A stretch of 64,000 nucleotides of DNA from Brugia malayi. Its lineage: Eukaryota; Nematoda; Chromadorea; Rhabditida; Onchocercidae. Below are positions 1 to 13,186 of this stretch, one piece after another. Under the pieces are notes generated by a model. It searched no databases. It saw nothing but the letters and a program-made list of their open reading frames with translations, and was not told the origin of the DNA. Location of the stretch: assembly GCF_000002995.4 (NCBI RefSeq), contig NW_025062478.1, forward strand, positions 6,238,001 through 6,302,000. The letters run 5' to 3'. Numbering within the stretch: position 1 is the first letter of the stretch; the number at the start of each line of letters is the position of its first letter. The position numbers and the translations under genes were made by a program.

Positions 1-201
1 ATCATGTGCAGTAATTATTAATCCAAAAAAAAAAATTAAGCATCAGCTTCAAGTGGATGGTTAATTCGTGATAGAGAAACATTTTAAAATTCATGAATCA
101 TTAATCATTAAATGTACTCATATACTAGCACTCCTATAAGACATATTATTAATGGTTATTATGACGAAAACACTGAATCCGAACAGTCTTGTTTGTTTCA
201 G

Positions 202-1828
202 CGCTTCTCGGCAAAATGCTGTGAAGGCTCTTCAAGATACTGATCGAGCTGTAATGGAAGCTGCTCAGTATCTTCGGAAAAAGAAAAAGGATAACTCTGT
301 ACCAGTTGGAAGTGATGATAGGTGATGTTTCCCTTTTTTTTCTATAGGCTGTGTGCTTAAATTAGGATGCATACTTAAATTTTGGCATATTTAAGTTTTA
401 AATTCCCAATAAAAATTATTTGGGCACTTGCTGTTATTAATAATGATTACAGCGATTCGGAAGATGATGAGAAGACAGGAAAAGAACACAAGGATTCTCT
501 TGATCCGGAAACTGTGGATGCGCTTGGAGAGTTTTCCTTTTTAAAAGATGAGAAAACAAGTGTAAGCAGAAAGCGATCAGAAGGAAGTGGTGAGTGGAGC
601 ATCAATCAACGTGCTATTGATCAAATGAAGGAAAAGTTCAGGTAGATATTTCATTACTTGGTTTAGCTCTTACTAGATTTCTCATGTCTTGGCTTATGTT
701 CTAAGAACTGTTTAAGTTATTATTATATAAACAACAACAAAAGAAAAAAAAAAAAAACAAAAGGGATAACTTTATATTTGCACCCTTCTAGATCGGAACA
801 AGAAAGAAAACGAAATAATAGTCAGAGTGATTCTTCGTCAGGTAGAGGACCGCCACATCAACTTCGCTTAGGAGCGGATGACGTCAAAAAAGAAGTATCT
901 GATGGTAGTTTCGTTTCTGCAGCATATCTGAATTTTGATAATTTTTTATCTGATTTCGTTTGTTTCTATTTTTCCATTCGTACTTCCTACTGATTTAATA
1001 TCCGATTAGTGTATAAATTCATTTTAGCTAAGGAAAATGATACAAAACTTCATATGTCACTGTTCTTTTTTTACTGAGATACTGTGGATAAGAATGAAAC
1101 AGGTCCTTATCGCTTTTTCTATTTTTATTTTGCAGATGATGTGCAACATTTTTTCTGTGGTAAAAGTAGGCGAGAGTTTATGGATATCAATGCAGCTCTT
1201 GGAATTGCTGATGAAGAAAGTGTTGATATTAAAGATGATTTCATTATCGTTAGTATATACTTCCCTTTTTTCGTTTTATCTTTATATCTTTGCTAATTTT
1301 GAATATTTTCCTCAGATTGGTTGATTTTTCCACATATCTAAAGCATGTTTTCGAATGGGTATCTCAAATTCTAAAGTATTTTTAGCCAGATGAAGATACA
1401 ACGAATATTCGGTGGAATTTGAAATTTACGCTACGTTCACATTTCGATAGCATTCGTGTCATGCAGTTTCATCCCGTTGAACCGGTGCTTATTACTGCTA
1501 GTGAAGACAGCACGGCGAAACTTTGGAATCTGGGTAGTATCTGTATGAAAATGGATTTAAAAGGAAGTAAATAACTATTTTTTCTCTTCGTTTGGCTGCT
1601 GTAATCCTTTATGATCTATAGCTTTCATATGGGGATTTATAAACAATTTCTAAGATACGAATTCGTTTATATAGTTTCTTTAATTATAAAATTTGCTGTA
1701 TATTATTGCAGATCAAGTCTCAACACATCCACAGTCTGCAATCACTGAGCTGGAGCCAACATATACGTTCCGCGGACACAAGTGCGTAATTTTTTTTTTG
1801 CAATTTAACCATATCTTGTTTACTGATT

Positions 1829-1859
<31 letters not shown>

Positions 1860-3781
1860 GTGGATTTGATAAATAAATTTCTTTTTCAGTGGGCCGATCC
1901 TTTCAATGGATATGTCACCAACAGGTGATATGTGTTATACTGGTGGTTTTGATGGTGTTGTGTGTTGTTGGTCGGTACCATCAGTTAATACGGATATATA
2001 TGAACCATACGGTGTGATTTTATTCACTTAAAATTTATGAAGTATGAATTTGTCTTTTAGGAGTTCATTGCTTGAAGTTACTGCATCAAAGTTTATGACT
2101 GATGATGATTTTTTGAAATGTAAAACACGTGTCAGATGTTCTTTCCGATCTAAAAACATGTTTGAAGATTCGAAGGTGTTATGTGAGAAACTGAAAGGTC
2201 ATACCAGTGCGATCTGGTCAGTTGCGTTTCATTCATCCGATAATCGCCTCGTTAGTGCTTCTGCTGATGGAACGATTAAACTCTGGGAACCGGGTAATTT
2301 TCTTCAAAAATAAGTTTTGCATTTAATAGGACGCCACTAACTTTCATGTGATAATTATATTATTTCTGATGCTTGAGTTTTAATAAAGGGATGGTAGACC
2401 TTCCACTGGTGGTGTAGTTAATAGTTAAATATGTGAATAAATCTTAAGGAAATACGGACGCTCTTATCAAATCATTTGGTGCTGCACTGCCAAATATAAA
2501 GCCAACATCAGTCGACTTTGTTTCAACTGAACCACAGCAACTGCTAGCGGCTTATACTTCATCATATGCTTCAATTATTGATATCGAGACTGGTTGCAAT
2601 GTGCTGTCATTTGATTTTGGTGATGGTAAGTTCTCGAGCACTCATGTTCACTATTTTTTTCATGAAATAAATTCAGAAGCACGTCTATCGGTTTCTGTTT
2701 TATGGAAAAAAACACCGAAATGTAAATTTGCTTGTACTCAGGAAATTTTTCTTTCTTTAGTTATTTGGACATCATTTTTAGATCTGAAAATATGTTCGAT
2801 TATTTTTTTCTAAAAGTTTGGTACAACTTCATAATAACTCTGCAGTTCGTCTTTCGAAAACAAAACATCAAAATTGTTTGTGTTTCAGAAGATGCTGGAA
2901 CAATTACGAAAATTTTGTCACACCCAACGATGTCAGTATCTTTAACTGCTAGTAATGATCGCAAAATACGCTACTTCGATAACAATACTGGTATTCGGAC
3001 TTCTCTTTTTTAAGAGAAATCATTTTTAGGAATTTTTGAACATGAACTTTTTAATATAAATTGAAAATTTTTAGTTCTAAATTAAAATACGTTGCATGGT
3101 TGTTTTCTGTTTGCTATTAGTGGTCGTTGTTTTGCTTGTTTTTTGGACTGATAAAGTAACATCAGTTATGTTCGTTGTTTTCTTCTTTTGTACTTGAATG
3201 AATAGAAGGCTCATTAAAGGAGGCACAAATAAAAATGACAGATCCATGTTGGTCATACAGTTAATCTGCAGATTGGCTTTTGCTGGTGTGTTATCGTAGG
3301 TCACGCTTCTCTTTCAGGCAAAATGATTCATGGAACCGTTGCACATGTTGAAGCAATTTCGTGTCTAGCTATTGATCCTAATGGTCTTTATTTACTTTCC
3401 GGTAGTCATGATGGTTCTTTACGTCTTTGGAATATGGAAAAAAGGATTTGCTTACAGGTGGTTCATTTTTTATATATTTAGAGTGGAAAAATTATACCGA
3501 TCATTTCTTTCCATTGGAATAATTTATTTCAGCTGGCTTTAATTCTGATATTGTAGATGCACGTATAATTGTAAATGCCAAAAATGTTACAGCCATGGAC
3601 GGTTCATTAAAACTATTTTTATTTTCAGGAGATTGCGGCGCATCGCAAAAAGTTTGATAGCGCTGTGATGACGGTTGCATTTCATCCAAGTAGGCCTTTG
3701 ATTGGTTCCGCTGGTGCCGATGCCCTTGCAAAAGTGTTTAGCTCTCAAAAATATTTGCATGGGAATAATTTTGACTCTTAA
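202..3781 (+). CDS. cash-1: Striatin (PP2A/STRIPAK scaffold), 3' portion
   Basis: Striatin is the B''' regulatory subunit of PP2A and the scaffold of the STRIPAK kinase-phosphatase complex. The 5' end (caveolin-binding and coiled-coil part) lies left of the window; bases 1-201 are intron. Exons I support: 202-321, 453-641, 792-904, 1136-1248, 1386-1533, 1712-1781, 1890-2011, then 2176-2293 (or 2078-2293), 2449-2625, 2889-2990, 3318-3457, 3629-3781. The first exons encode the charged linker (QYLRKKKK, then a D/E-rich stretch). From 1386 on there are WD40 repeats: FTLRSHFDSIRVMQFHPVEP, ASEDSTAKLWNL, KLKGHTSAIWSVAF, ASADGTIKLWEP, HDGSLRLWNM, and a C-terminal SAGADALAKVF that matches the striatin C-terminus closely. 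Phases agree across junctions. The exon after 2011 is ambiguous: with donor at 2014 and acceptor at 2176 the protein reads YEPYG-VLCEKLKGH like other striatins; an acceptor at 2078 gives an insert of about 30 residues. Confidence 0.93.
1831..1859. repeat. Poly-T tract, 29 bases
   Basis: Uninterrupted T run inside the striatin intron 1782-1889, ahead of the acceptor for the exon at 1890. Simple-sequence tract, probably length-polymorphic. Confidence 0.9.
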
Positions 3782-5590
3782 AGTTTCGTTTCGTTTTTGT
3801 TTTCCCTTTTTTTTCATTTAGATTGCTACCCGTTTTAGATCATTTTTAGTAAAAACCAGTTTGCTTTATTAAATGCTGTACTTTTTATTATTTTCCGTTT
3901 TCGTATATCTTTAAGGATATTTCATTTTTTTAATTGCGCTCGAAACTAATTATTCTTTTAAACTGCCTCAGTTGTAACCTTGGGAACTTTAAGAATTCCC
4001 TGGATTTGTAAATATTTCTGCTGAATTACAGAGTAGACTTGATATCAAAATTTTTTATGCACAAATCTTAGGGATTTCTTTTCTTTTTGAATTGCCTTTC
4101 AAATCTAGATTCATTTCTTTTTGACTGGTTTTCAGATCTACTTCATTTGATTTTTGTCGAAATTTGTGTTATTGGTGCTCATAAAAGAAGTAAGGAAGGA
4201 TTGTTGTATTTCGGTTTGACCTTGTGCTTATTTCAATTCAAATAAATTTAAAAAGTCTTGGATTAGCACATCCACATAGAACATTCCCTTTGTAATCATT
4301 GCATGCCTTTAATTACTGCATTGGAAAATGTGTATGCTTTCTCACCAATTTTCATGAAGGTTGAATTCATTTTTTATAATGTAGCCATTTTCCATAATAT
4401 GAAAGATTGAAGTTTGCATGCTTACACTCTATAATTGCGGGTGTTCTTTTCCTTGTTAGAGAAATTTTTATTGTGGGATTCAATTAGTCCATTTTACAAG
4501 TGCTCTGTTTAGGTACACTTCATTATTTTCTTGAGCACTTTATGTGATAATTCTTTTGTTTATTCATTGTTTGTTTTCACGTTATGGTCTTCCACATTCG
4601 TCGTGAGAATTTTTTTTTAAACTTTTTTTGAATCCTGTGTTAAATCTGTTATAGATTTTGCTATTAAGTGCAAATTTCGGGATCGAAGTCTGTGAAATAA
4701 ATGGAAAACGTTAATAAGGTTATTGATCTTATTAATATTTTTTAAGTTTTTTAATTCTTTAATATTTTTTTTTTCACTTGAAATGTTCCTTAATTCATAT
4801 ATTTTTGAGCGATGGGAAAGCATCTGAAGAATAAATTGATTGCAGGGATAACTTTGGACGGAATTATGTAACATGTTATTTTTTCTCTTGTTTTCGTTTT
4901 AAAATATTGCTGTAAGAACTGAAGATTGATAGTAATAGGACATATTATATTTGCTTGTTTGAGCTTATTCTGTAAGTAATACAATTTGACATTTCCAAGC
5001 AATTTTTAGATTTATCGTTTTACTTTCTGTTCCAGAACAATGCAGTGCTTTTCTTTCCCTATCCAAGTATTTCGATGTACGCTTCATTTACTGGCCCATT
5101 TGTCATTGTTGGATTATATAATGGTAATATTATTAACAGAAGTACAATAATTTGTTTGCTGTTTTGCTTTTTTCCTGATTTCTTTGTGTTCAAAATTTCC
5201 ATTTCCACACATCAAAATGCAATGTTTATCTTCTGGATCACATTAACAAACAAAATATGGCAGAATGTTTTATTACGATAGAGAACAATGTGAGCGCACG
5301 AATAGCATTAATGTTTTTGGAGTAATTGATGAAGATTTCTTTATATTTGCAATGCTGACCTTATTCTTAAACAACTACTTTCACTGGAATATAGCCTCTT
5401 GCAAGTTTCTGAAAAGAGAAAATCATTAATAATATTGATTCCAAAGGCCAGTACCCTGATTGAGTTATAAGCAGCCTTGATATATATTTGAGTGTTAATG
5501 TTGTTGTCACTATGCTATATAAGTTGAATAATTGCTATTGAAATAGTGTACGAAGAACCTTGAAGATAAATTTTCCAGACAAGATAGCAA
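3782..5590. other. Intergenic, striatin 3' flank
   Basis: T-rich sequence between the striatin stop and the stop of the opposite-strand ATP-grasp gene. A candidate poly(A) signal (aataaa) lies near 4242. Short open frames here have no family resemblance and no coherent exon signals. I see nothing else. Confidence 0.6.
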
Positions 5591-8500
5591 TTAGTCACAA
5601 GTTGTCATGCCTCGAATGAAATGACTGCAGCCCTTTGCTCGTATTTCATTACAAAAGTTTTGTTTATCAACCGAACGGTCAACAGCTATGTAGGTGTTTT
5701 CTATCAGGTCTCGAGCATCGGCGATCACTTCCGCTCTATTCGGATTCGAGAGAAATACCTGCAACATATGTGATAGCATAGTAGTATCTGCCTTAAGGAA
5801 TGAAATGAATTTCCTAAAGAGATATGATACAGGTGTCAGAAAGCTGAAGAAATCTATAATATGTTAGAGCAATAAAGATTTTCGTATAAACCATTTCGTA
5901 AGTAAAGGACTCATCACATTATGCAAAAGTAACTGCAACCTTTACCCCTGCCCAGAGATGAATGTGTTATCTAATCTAAATCGTATAACAAGTGAAATGC
6001 TAATCATGTAAAAAAACCTTTGTCAGTCTTATCCATTGTTTTAGACATTTACACATATTGCAGTCTTATATTATTTTTTATTGTAGCCTAACTCATTAGT
6101 CTAAAATATATTTAAGCGTTTCGATTCATTCTAGATCGGACATTCTACTTCACTACCCTCATTGCCAGATTACTACTATCTAATCCTATATTTCTAAGTT
6201 CCTATTCTATATTTGGTTATTTGCGGTGTTAACAATAAAATAATAATCTTATTCGCCACGCAATTCGATTCAACGCACGTAAGTCTTTCTTTTTTCGTTG
6301 TACCAAATTTATTCACTAAGTTCCGATCCTTACTGACTAACAGTGGGATAATACCTGCAAGATATTATCATCGGAGGATGTACAATTGGTCAATTCTTGA
6401 CCTTCGCAAGCTTTCCAAATTACGCGCATACTTGAACTCCGTTTTGTTATATTCGTCTGATGTAGCAAAACGCCTTCTATGCTCGGAAAATTCACCAGTA
6501 CATGATGATTTTCGGTTGATTTTTGCATGTCATATGGTCGGTTAGCTATCTGAAATTATTATGCAATTTTTCTTTTACTATTTCACAAGTAGGAATTTGA
6601 AACGAAACTATCATACTTCCAATACTTCCTCCATGCAGTTCAAGAGAAGGATTTCCCAGCCTACCCCATGGTTAGCTGCTTCAATTAACCGTCGATGAGA
6701 ATCACACAATGGTTGCAGGTAGGTTCCAAGTAAATAAATGTTGTTATGATTCTGAAATTTATTAATATAACCTATTTAAATTGTTTATGAATTATTTGTA
6801 AAACTAATGAAGTTCTAATTTATCATATATTTGCAGTAAAGTTGTGCCGTCGGTGTCGGTGTCTTACCTATTTGTGCTTTCCTGCATTTCGCTTTACCTA
6901 TTGGCAAGTTGGGCAGGTAATAACAATTTTATCATAGTAAACCTTATAAAATCCTTTAATGAACACGAAAGATGAGTTCGGTATTACAGGAAGTGACTTT
7001 GCAGTTCGCAGGACAAACGATTCAACTCCTGGTAAAATATCTCGTGTTTGATCCACTGTAAGGTATTCGTAGGCATATGGTTTTTGATCCCGAATACTTT
7101 CAAATAATGTTCCCTCTGCACCCAATCTTGCTATAGTGCCTAGAAATTTTGGAATTAATACTGATGACACTTAATAAAATGAGTGGTAACATGTGGCATT
7201 ATACAATATGTCATTAACATGAAGGTTTCAAGAATACTAAAAAGTAAAAGTTGAAAAAGAGCTTACAGATAAAACCAGAATTGGAATATAAAGATACAAA
7301 CTCATAACCGTTTCGTAGACATTCTTCTACAATAAATTCCCTGTCATGTTTATTTTCTACTTCCAGTTTATTCTAAAATGAATTAATGAGTCCATTAGTA
7401 TGCTTGTTGGATACTTATACTTTTACAAATGTTTTGATTTAAATTAATTCCTTGTTTCTTTTGGAGATTTTTTCAATTGAACAAACTTATAAAAAAACGG
7501 AGTTTGTTTATTTCCTTGAAATTTTTATGTACCAGAAGAACCAAAAAGTATTCCGATTGAATAAACCAATTACCTTAATCCAATACTGCATTTCATCACA
7601 GTCATGAATTGAGTAACGTGTTATTTTGCGTCCATGTTTCGCTTCACATGATCGTATAAATACGGGAAATCCGTCAAGTTGGGTGACAATACGTCTCAAC
7701 CACAATGATGGCTCAGCTTTTAAAGGAATTATCGTTTGCCTGCCAATATTTTTAATAATCTGTTTGAAATTATCGAAATTTTCGAATAATATTTTGACTT
7801 TATGGTTATTGAGATCTCCGAAACAATTTCATCATTTTTAATTTTGATATTTTTCGTTTTCAGTTGTTAATGAATGATTGATCGAGTCGGGTGCGAAATA
7901 TATAATCCTCATTCTTTTTCCATAAATAATAAATGTAGAATTTTATGTCTTAATTTGTACAGATGGGTATTCAGGTATTGAGAACATTTTTGGGCTAACT
8001 ATCGGAAAGAAGTCATCAAAAGATTGCGATGTTTAAGATTGGTTTTACTTTTATTTAGAGATAAGCACTAACAACAGAAATATTAAAATTTAGATTAGAA
8101 AATCTATCTATAATCTCTCAGACTTAAAACTTGATTTGAAATTTAGCGTCATTTTATTTAAAAAATTTTAAATTTTCTGTAATCCACTCAAAAATTTAAA
8201 ATTTTCTATAAAATCTATATATTTATATAGAAGTCCTTTATGTAAAATCATTGTATATTTACATAAAATCGAATATTTGTTGCTGCTGTGAACAGACAAT
8301 AAATTCTTATTGATATATAACTATGTAGATTTTACAGAAAATTTTAAATTCTTAAGTGGATTCTAATCATTACTAATCATATTAAACATTAAAAAGCAGC
8401 ATAAAATTCTTTTCTACAAAATTTTAATTTTGCTTCGGAATTGTTATATTGCATGTGAAATATTTTCATTATTTCAATTACATTTATCGAATGCATTAAA

Positions 8501-9518
8501 AAAATCTAATTATGTTTTAGTTATGCACTTAATTTGAAAAAGGGAAATAGAGTTCGTAAATAGAAAAACGAAATCAACATGCCTCAAAGTCATAAGACCA
8601 TTTCTTCTAGCAATAAGTTTCATTTCTTTCATATGCACAACTTGTTCCACATGATCGGGTAGAAGTCCTTCAATACCGGACTCAAACCTGAAGTCGGGAA
8701 ATATCTATTCAAAAAAATATATGTACTAAGTGGAAATTGAAAAGATATTTTAGCTGAACTAAAAATGACACCAAAAATATTAAATTCAATTCCAAAAATT
8801 TCAATCTTTATTTATAAAGATGATGATCAAAATCTGTATTCATTAAGTAATTACTTTCTTAACAAAATTCTCATAATTCTCATTTATGATAACCACAGCA
8901 CATATACCTAATCAAATACCTAAACTTTTAACCTAATTTTAGCCATCAAATATTGCAGCTCGGCTTCGAAAGTAACAATGATTCGTCTAGTTAACCCGTA
9001 ATTCGAGACAAGTTCCCGAACTTTTTCTATCAATAGCGCATGGCAATGATTACGTGAACCAAATGCTGGCTGAATTTGATAGTGGACATCAACACTACAA
9101 AGTAGAATTATGAAATTTCATTTACAGCTGTAAATAAGGTCCGGAATATTTGCTTTAAAAAGAAATTGGTATAAAAAAGTGCCAATGAATTTCATTGATT
9201 GATTGAAAAAAAAAAAAATGATCACATTTTTGGTATTAGCAATAATTAACATTCACTTCTTACACCCACTCATATCCATTCATTTATTAATCACAAATCA
9301 TGTTAATTAAAGTTTCAACATTTTTTTTTTGTCCTTTTTGAAATATTCTGCAAATATTAGATAGAAGGAATAATTTGAATTAGAACTTACCACGTATCAT
9401 CACTAATCGAGTTTTCTGGCCCAACAACAACTACTCTGAAACTTGGATCTGTAGTTTGTTTGCAATAGCCATGAAAATTCAAACGGTGACGCCAAAGTAC
9501 AATTATCAATGTTGTCAT
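5591..9518 (-). CDS. ATP-grasp domain protein, carboxylate-amine ligase fold
   Basis: Eight-exon model on the minus strand (first to last): 9391-9518, 8933-9094, 8583-8687, 7574-7739, 7267-7372, 6943-7139, 6355-6549, 5591-5758; all phases agree, giving 408 residues. The order of motifs is that of stand-alone ATP-grasp enzymes: an N-terminal Rossmann-like part (FRVVVVGPENSISDD, then a TFEAELQYLMAKIR stretch where the family has the 'T..E..' signature), a helix KEMKLIARRNGL before the lid, then the ATP-grasp core GFPVFIRS (residues 155-162) and the hinge FIVEECLRNGYEFVS (200-214), and a C-terminal domain ending NRAEVIADARDLI. The nucleotide-binding Lys expected in 'FPVFVKP' is Arg161, and the Glu expected before the A/N-x-R motif is Lys288 (FYK-IANRP). 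Substrate unknown. Intron 3 needs a GC donor at 8582. This could be an active enzyme with unusual residues or a pseudoenzyme. Confidence 0.7.
8181..8362. repeat. Imperfect inverted repeat, MITE-like
   Basis: Left arm 8181-8222 and right arm 8322-8362 are near reverse complements: the left contains aatccactcaaaaattta, the right taaattcttaagtggatt, and both carry an aaaattttct core. About 100 bases separate them. The repeat lies in intron 3 (7740-8582) of the ATP-grasp gene. The arms fit a degraded miniature inverted-repeat element; no target-site duplication was established. Confidence 0.55.
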
Positions 9519-12500
9519 TCAGAGTGAGTTTAATCAGTCGTTGATACAAATGCTTGTTTGTTTTTCATTTATTTATTCTTTCAGTCTTTCTCTGAAACGA
9601 CAAATAGTTTTTTCTCTCTTGCAAATCGCATTTTCAGTATTAATGCGAATTGGAGCTATCAAATTTTCCTGATACTATAATGGAAAGAAGTCACAATTTC
9701 TCATTTGTGTGATATTGTGTAGACGAAACTCTTTAAATGGAAATGAGAGGTACGTTCTTTCCACAAGAATATCAGTGGAATGTGCTGCCCACATCACAGG
9801 TAGAAATAACTATATCTATTGTTACCGTTCATTGAAGAGTGGAGCCATGCTTATCAATGACTATAATTTTCTACTTCTTATTTTAATGAAAATTCGTCGA
9901 CTACTATTTTTCGCATCTTTTTCTACTTTGCAAATAAATTAAATGCAAGAGAATTTGTTAAGTTTGTTGAAAATTTGAATTATATGTTAGTTCATAGTAG
10001 ACAACCGTTTTCGAAAAATGATAACTTTTTGAGTTAAAGAAATAATCATATTTGAAACGACTGTAATAAAGCGATAGTTTTGATAGTGCCTTTTTTGAAT
10101 TTAATTTATTTTAATTTTTTAGGCGAAAATGATTTTGATTAATCGCTTATTTTTCATTTTTTATATTTTCCTTATCGTAAATGATTTCTCTGGTTATAAA
10201 ATAATACCTCCTATTTGCTTATTGTTCCTAGAAATGCAAAGTGGGTTTTTTGTGGAACGGTTTTTTTTGAGAGATCAAGAAGCAGTATTGGAATTTTTTA
10301 AAATTCTTTTTTAAAAATAAACATGTATCCATATTTCTCCTAATTTTTGCGGATGAAACAACATTGCATATAGTTTTTTTTTTTTTAATTAGTCCTTAAA
10401 ACAATTTAAGAATAATAGTTCAAGATATATTTTGGATGAAAAGCTGGGTGTTAAGATGGCAAAAAGAGATTTTTAAGTATTTTTATAGCTAATTACCGAT
10501 GAATTTTAGGAATCATTTCGGAGATTGTCAACTGATTTTACGACAACATAGAAAAATAAAGAGTATATTAGTAAGCTAATCGATAAAAAACTGTCATTTC
10601 AAAAAAATTAAATGTCGGTTAGGAATGAATACTCACTCTAATTTTCCACTTGTTATTTTTCTTACTACTTTTCTCAACTCAATGTATGCTAAGTGATCGC
10701 TAAATATTAATATTAAGTTTGACAAAACACATAAAGAAAAACTGTTGAGAAAAGACAACAATTACGTTTTTTCTGATGCCAAAATGGCTGTATCATTGTA
10801 AACAAAGGATACTGATCAAAAATTCTTAAAAACTTTGTTGCCAATAAATTTACATCGATACTTGATTATTTCACTTCCATATCACAAATAATTCTGTTTA
10901 TCTTTTAAATCAGAAAATAGAATTAGCTCAGCAACATTGTTTGGAAAACTTGCACGAAAGAAAATAAAGGTTTGTTTAAAAGAAAAAATGGAAATAACGA
11001 GCAGCTATTTCAATGATAGTTAACAACGAATAGTTATCTTGAAGAAGAAGAAGGAGAAGATTTCTTTTTTTAAATTTCTTATCACTTATTTTTATGTGAT
11101 GAAGTTTGTTGTTGACAAATTGTAAAAGTTTTTTTGACAGGTTTTTTATTCTCTTAAAAAAATGACTAAGATTTATGACGAAAGCTCATTTAATTCCGTA
11201 AAACCTTAATTTTTGTGACTGCAGTCTCAAAGATGCAATAAATTCTACAACAAAAAAGAATGAAAAGTTGAAATATATATCCAACTGTTTTTATCCTTCG
11301 TCCTTTTCTAGTAACCTCTACTGACTTTTATCAGATTTGTTAATTGCTGTTATCTGACGAAACACATTATTTATTTTTTACTGAAAAAGTATACAAAAGA
11401 ATGCCAAAAAATGAATTTTATTGCAATGGTGAAAAGAAAAATAAATTGTCAAACTTTTTAGACATTTTAGAAACTATTGCTAGAGAAGACGATGAGCTAT
11501 AACTAAATTTCACTCAATTTCTATTTTTGCTTTACCTTCCAGTATGACTTCTAACGCTATTAGCTTGAATCAAATAGAAAAATAGTTACCAGAATGAGAA
11601 CAAAACTGATTCATATTTAATATCAGTAACTTAAACATTCAATCTAAAATTAGAATTTTTAAAGCAGCAAATTACAAATCATTCATATTCTACTTCATGA
11701 TGTTTGCGATGTTTTATTTTTTACTGCACGCTCTTCGAACAATCAAGTAATAGAGTAACCCATTCGTAACATCATAAAATCGATTAGTTCTAGGGTGGCT
11801 TTGGATCTCAATCAACAATAACATTTGGGACTACATTTTTAGTACTATCCTAAAACGAAGATAGGAAATAGGAAAAATTCAACAAACTTCATTTTATCTT
11901 GATGAAATTTTAAAAAATTTAAATGCATCATACTGATAATTCAAATTCAGCAAACATTATTTCATGAAATGCTCGAAAATTCCAATTCTTATGTTAAACT
12001 TTTAACACAGCCGCATTTCTACTATTAAATTATTTGTTCTTTTCATTTTGCTCTCCAAGCGGAAGAAAAAAATTGAAAAATTGAAATAACAAAAAGCGAG
12101 TTGCTGAAAAAATTTCTCTGCAACTCTTCGGCAAACAATTCATTTTAAAATTTAATTCATATCGCAATTACTAATCTCATTTCTTTATTGGTTCTACTTG
12201 CTATGCCGGATAGAAAATTTCCAGATTCATGAAATGCAAATAAAAATAAGTGGAAATAATCGGAAATATGGAATATACGAGTAGCCGAAGAAACTGACAT
12301 TCTGCTGCTTTTTTTAAAGATAAGAATGAAAATCGATGACAATTTTGACAACAAGCAAACAATGGCAAATTATTGCGTTTGAGTGAAGGCTTACTCCGAC
12401 ATTTTTGCAAAACATCTCGTCTGTTTGATAAAAAATGTCTCCAATTCTGCACAAATGCACTTTTAGCTTATTTGCGGATAAAACGCAATAAAATTGATAA

Positions 12501-13186
12501 CAAACTTATACTGAACTGAGTTAATCTAAGAAGAAGCAGAGACAACTATAAGTTGAAGTAATACTACAAAAGATTGATAACTATTCAGAACTTTATAGTA
12601 ATATGCAACACGAACAAGGAAATAACACAAATCATACAAAACATTAACAAAAGAGCTAGCAGTGAATATCTCAAAAATCAAAACGAAAAGAACAATTTTA
12701 GAAAATCCATGTATTAATGCGCTTGTAAAATATTAGATATTGAAATTAAATTCTCAATCCAAATCAGCTTCAATCAATCGTTAAATTTCACCAACTCATA
12801 TTTCTACTCCTTATCTGGAAATGGATCGCAAATCGTTTCAGTTACATCATTCCTTCCTTATGACACAGTAAATCAGAACAGAGAAGACACTTTGTCCAGC
12901 CAAAAGTGCAATAAGTAGTAATTTAATATTTTGGGCAGTAGTTGAGACACAAATAAATGCCAAAATGAGAAGATGCATAGCACATTGTAAACAAACAATT
13001 ACGCTAGAATGTTTGATAAACACGAAATTTTCATATGAATACCAGAAATTTTATAAAAAATGATCATATTCAAATTTTAAGCAAATTATTATTTAAAAAA
13101 GGCAGTAATGTCTGTTTAGTGCATTATTTAACCAAAAGCGATAGCAAATGTTAGCCTCGTGGATTTGAGTGCGACATCTGACAGAA
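9519..13186. other. Intergenic, AT-rich, no gene recognised
   Basis: About 3.7 kb between the divergent starts of the ATP-grasp gene and the TMEM272-like gene. Open frames at 9709-9942, 10129-10314 and 12201-12452 (minus) are short, of AT-rich composition and without recognisable motifs. It should contain the promoters of both flanking genes; I could not place specific sites. Confidence 0.5.

Noticed and set aside
10129..10314. Hydrophobic signal-peptide-like open frame after a tttttag acceptor
   Set aside because: The translation is dominated by Phe/Ile from A/T runs and ends without a continuing exon in phase.
12201..12452. 83-codon open frame on the minus strand
   Set aside because: Low-complexity, Phe/Leu/Ser-rich translation with overlapping open frames on the same strand; typical of AT-rich noise.
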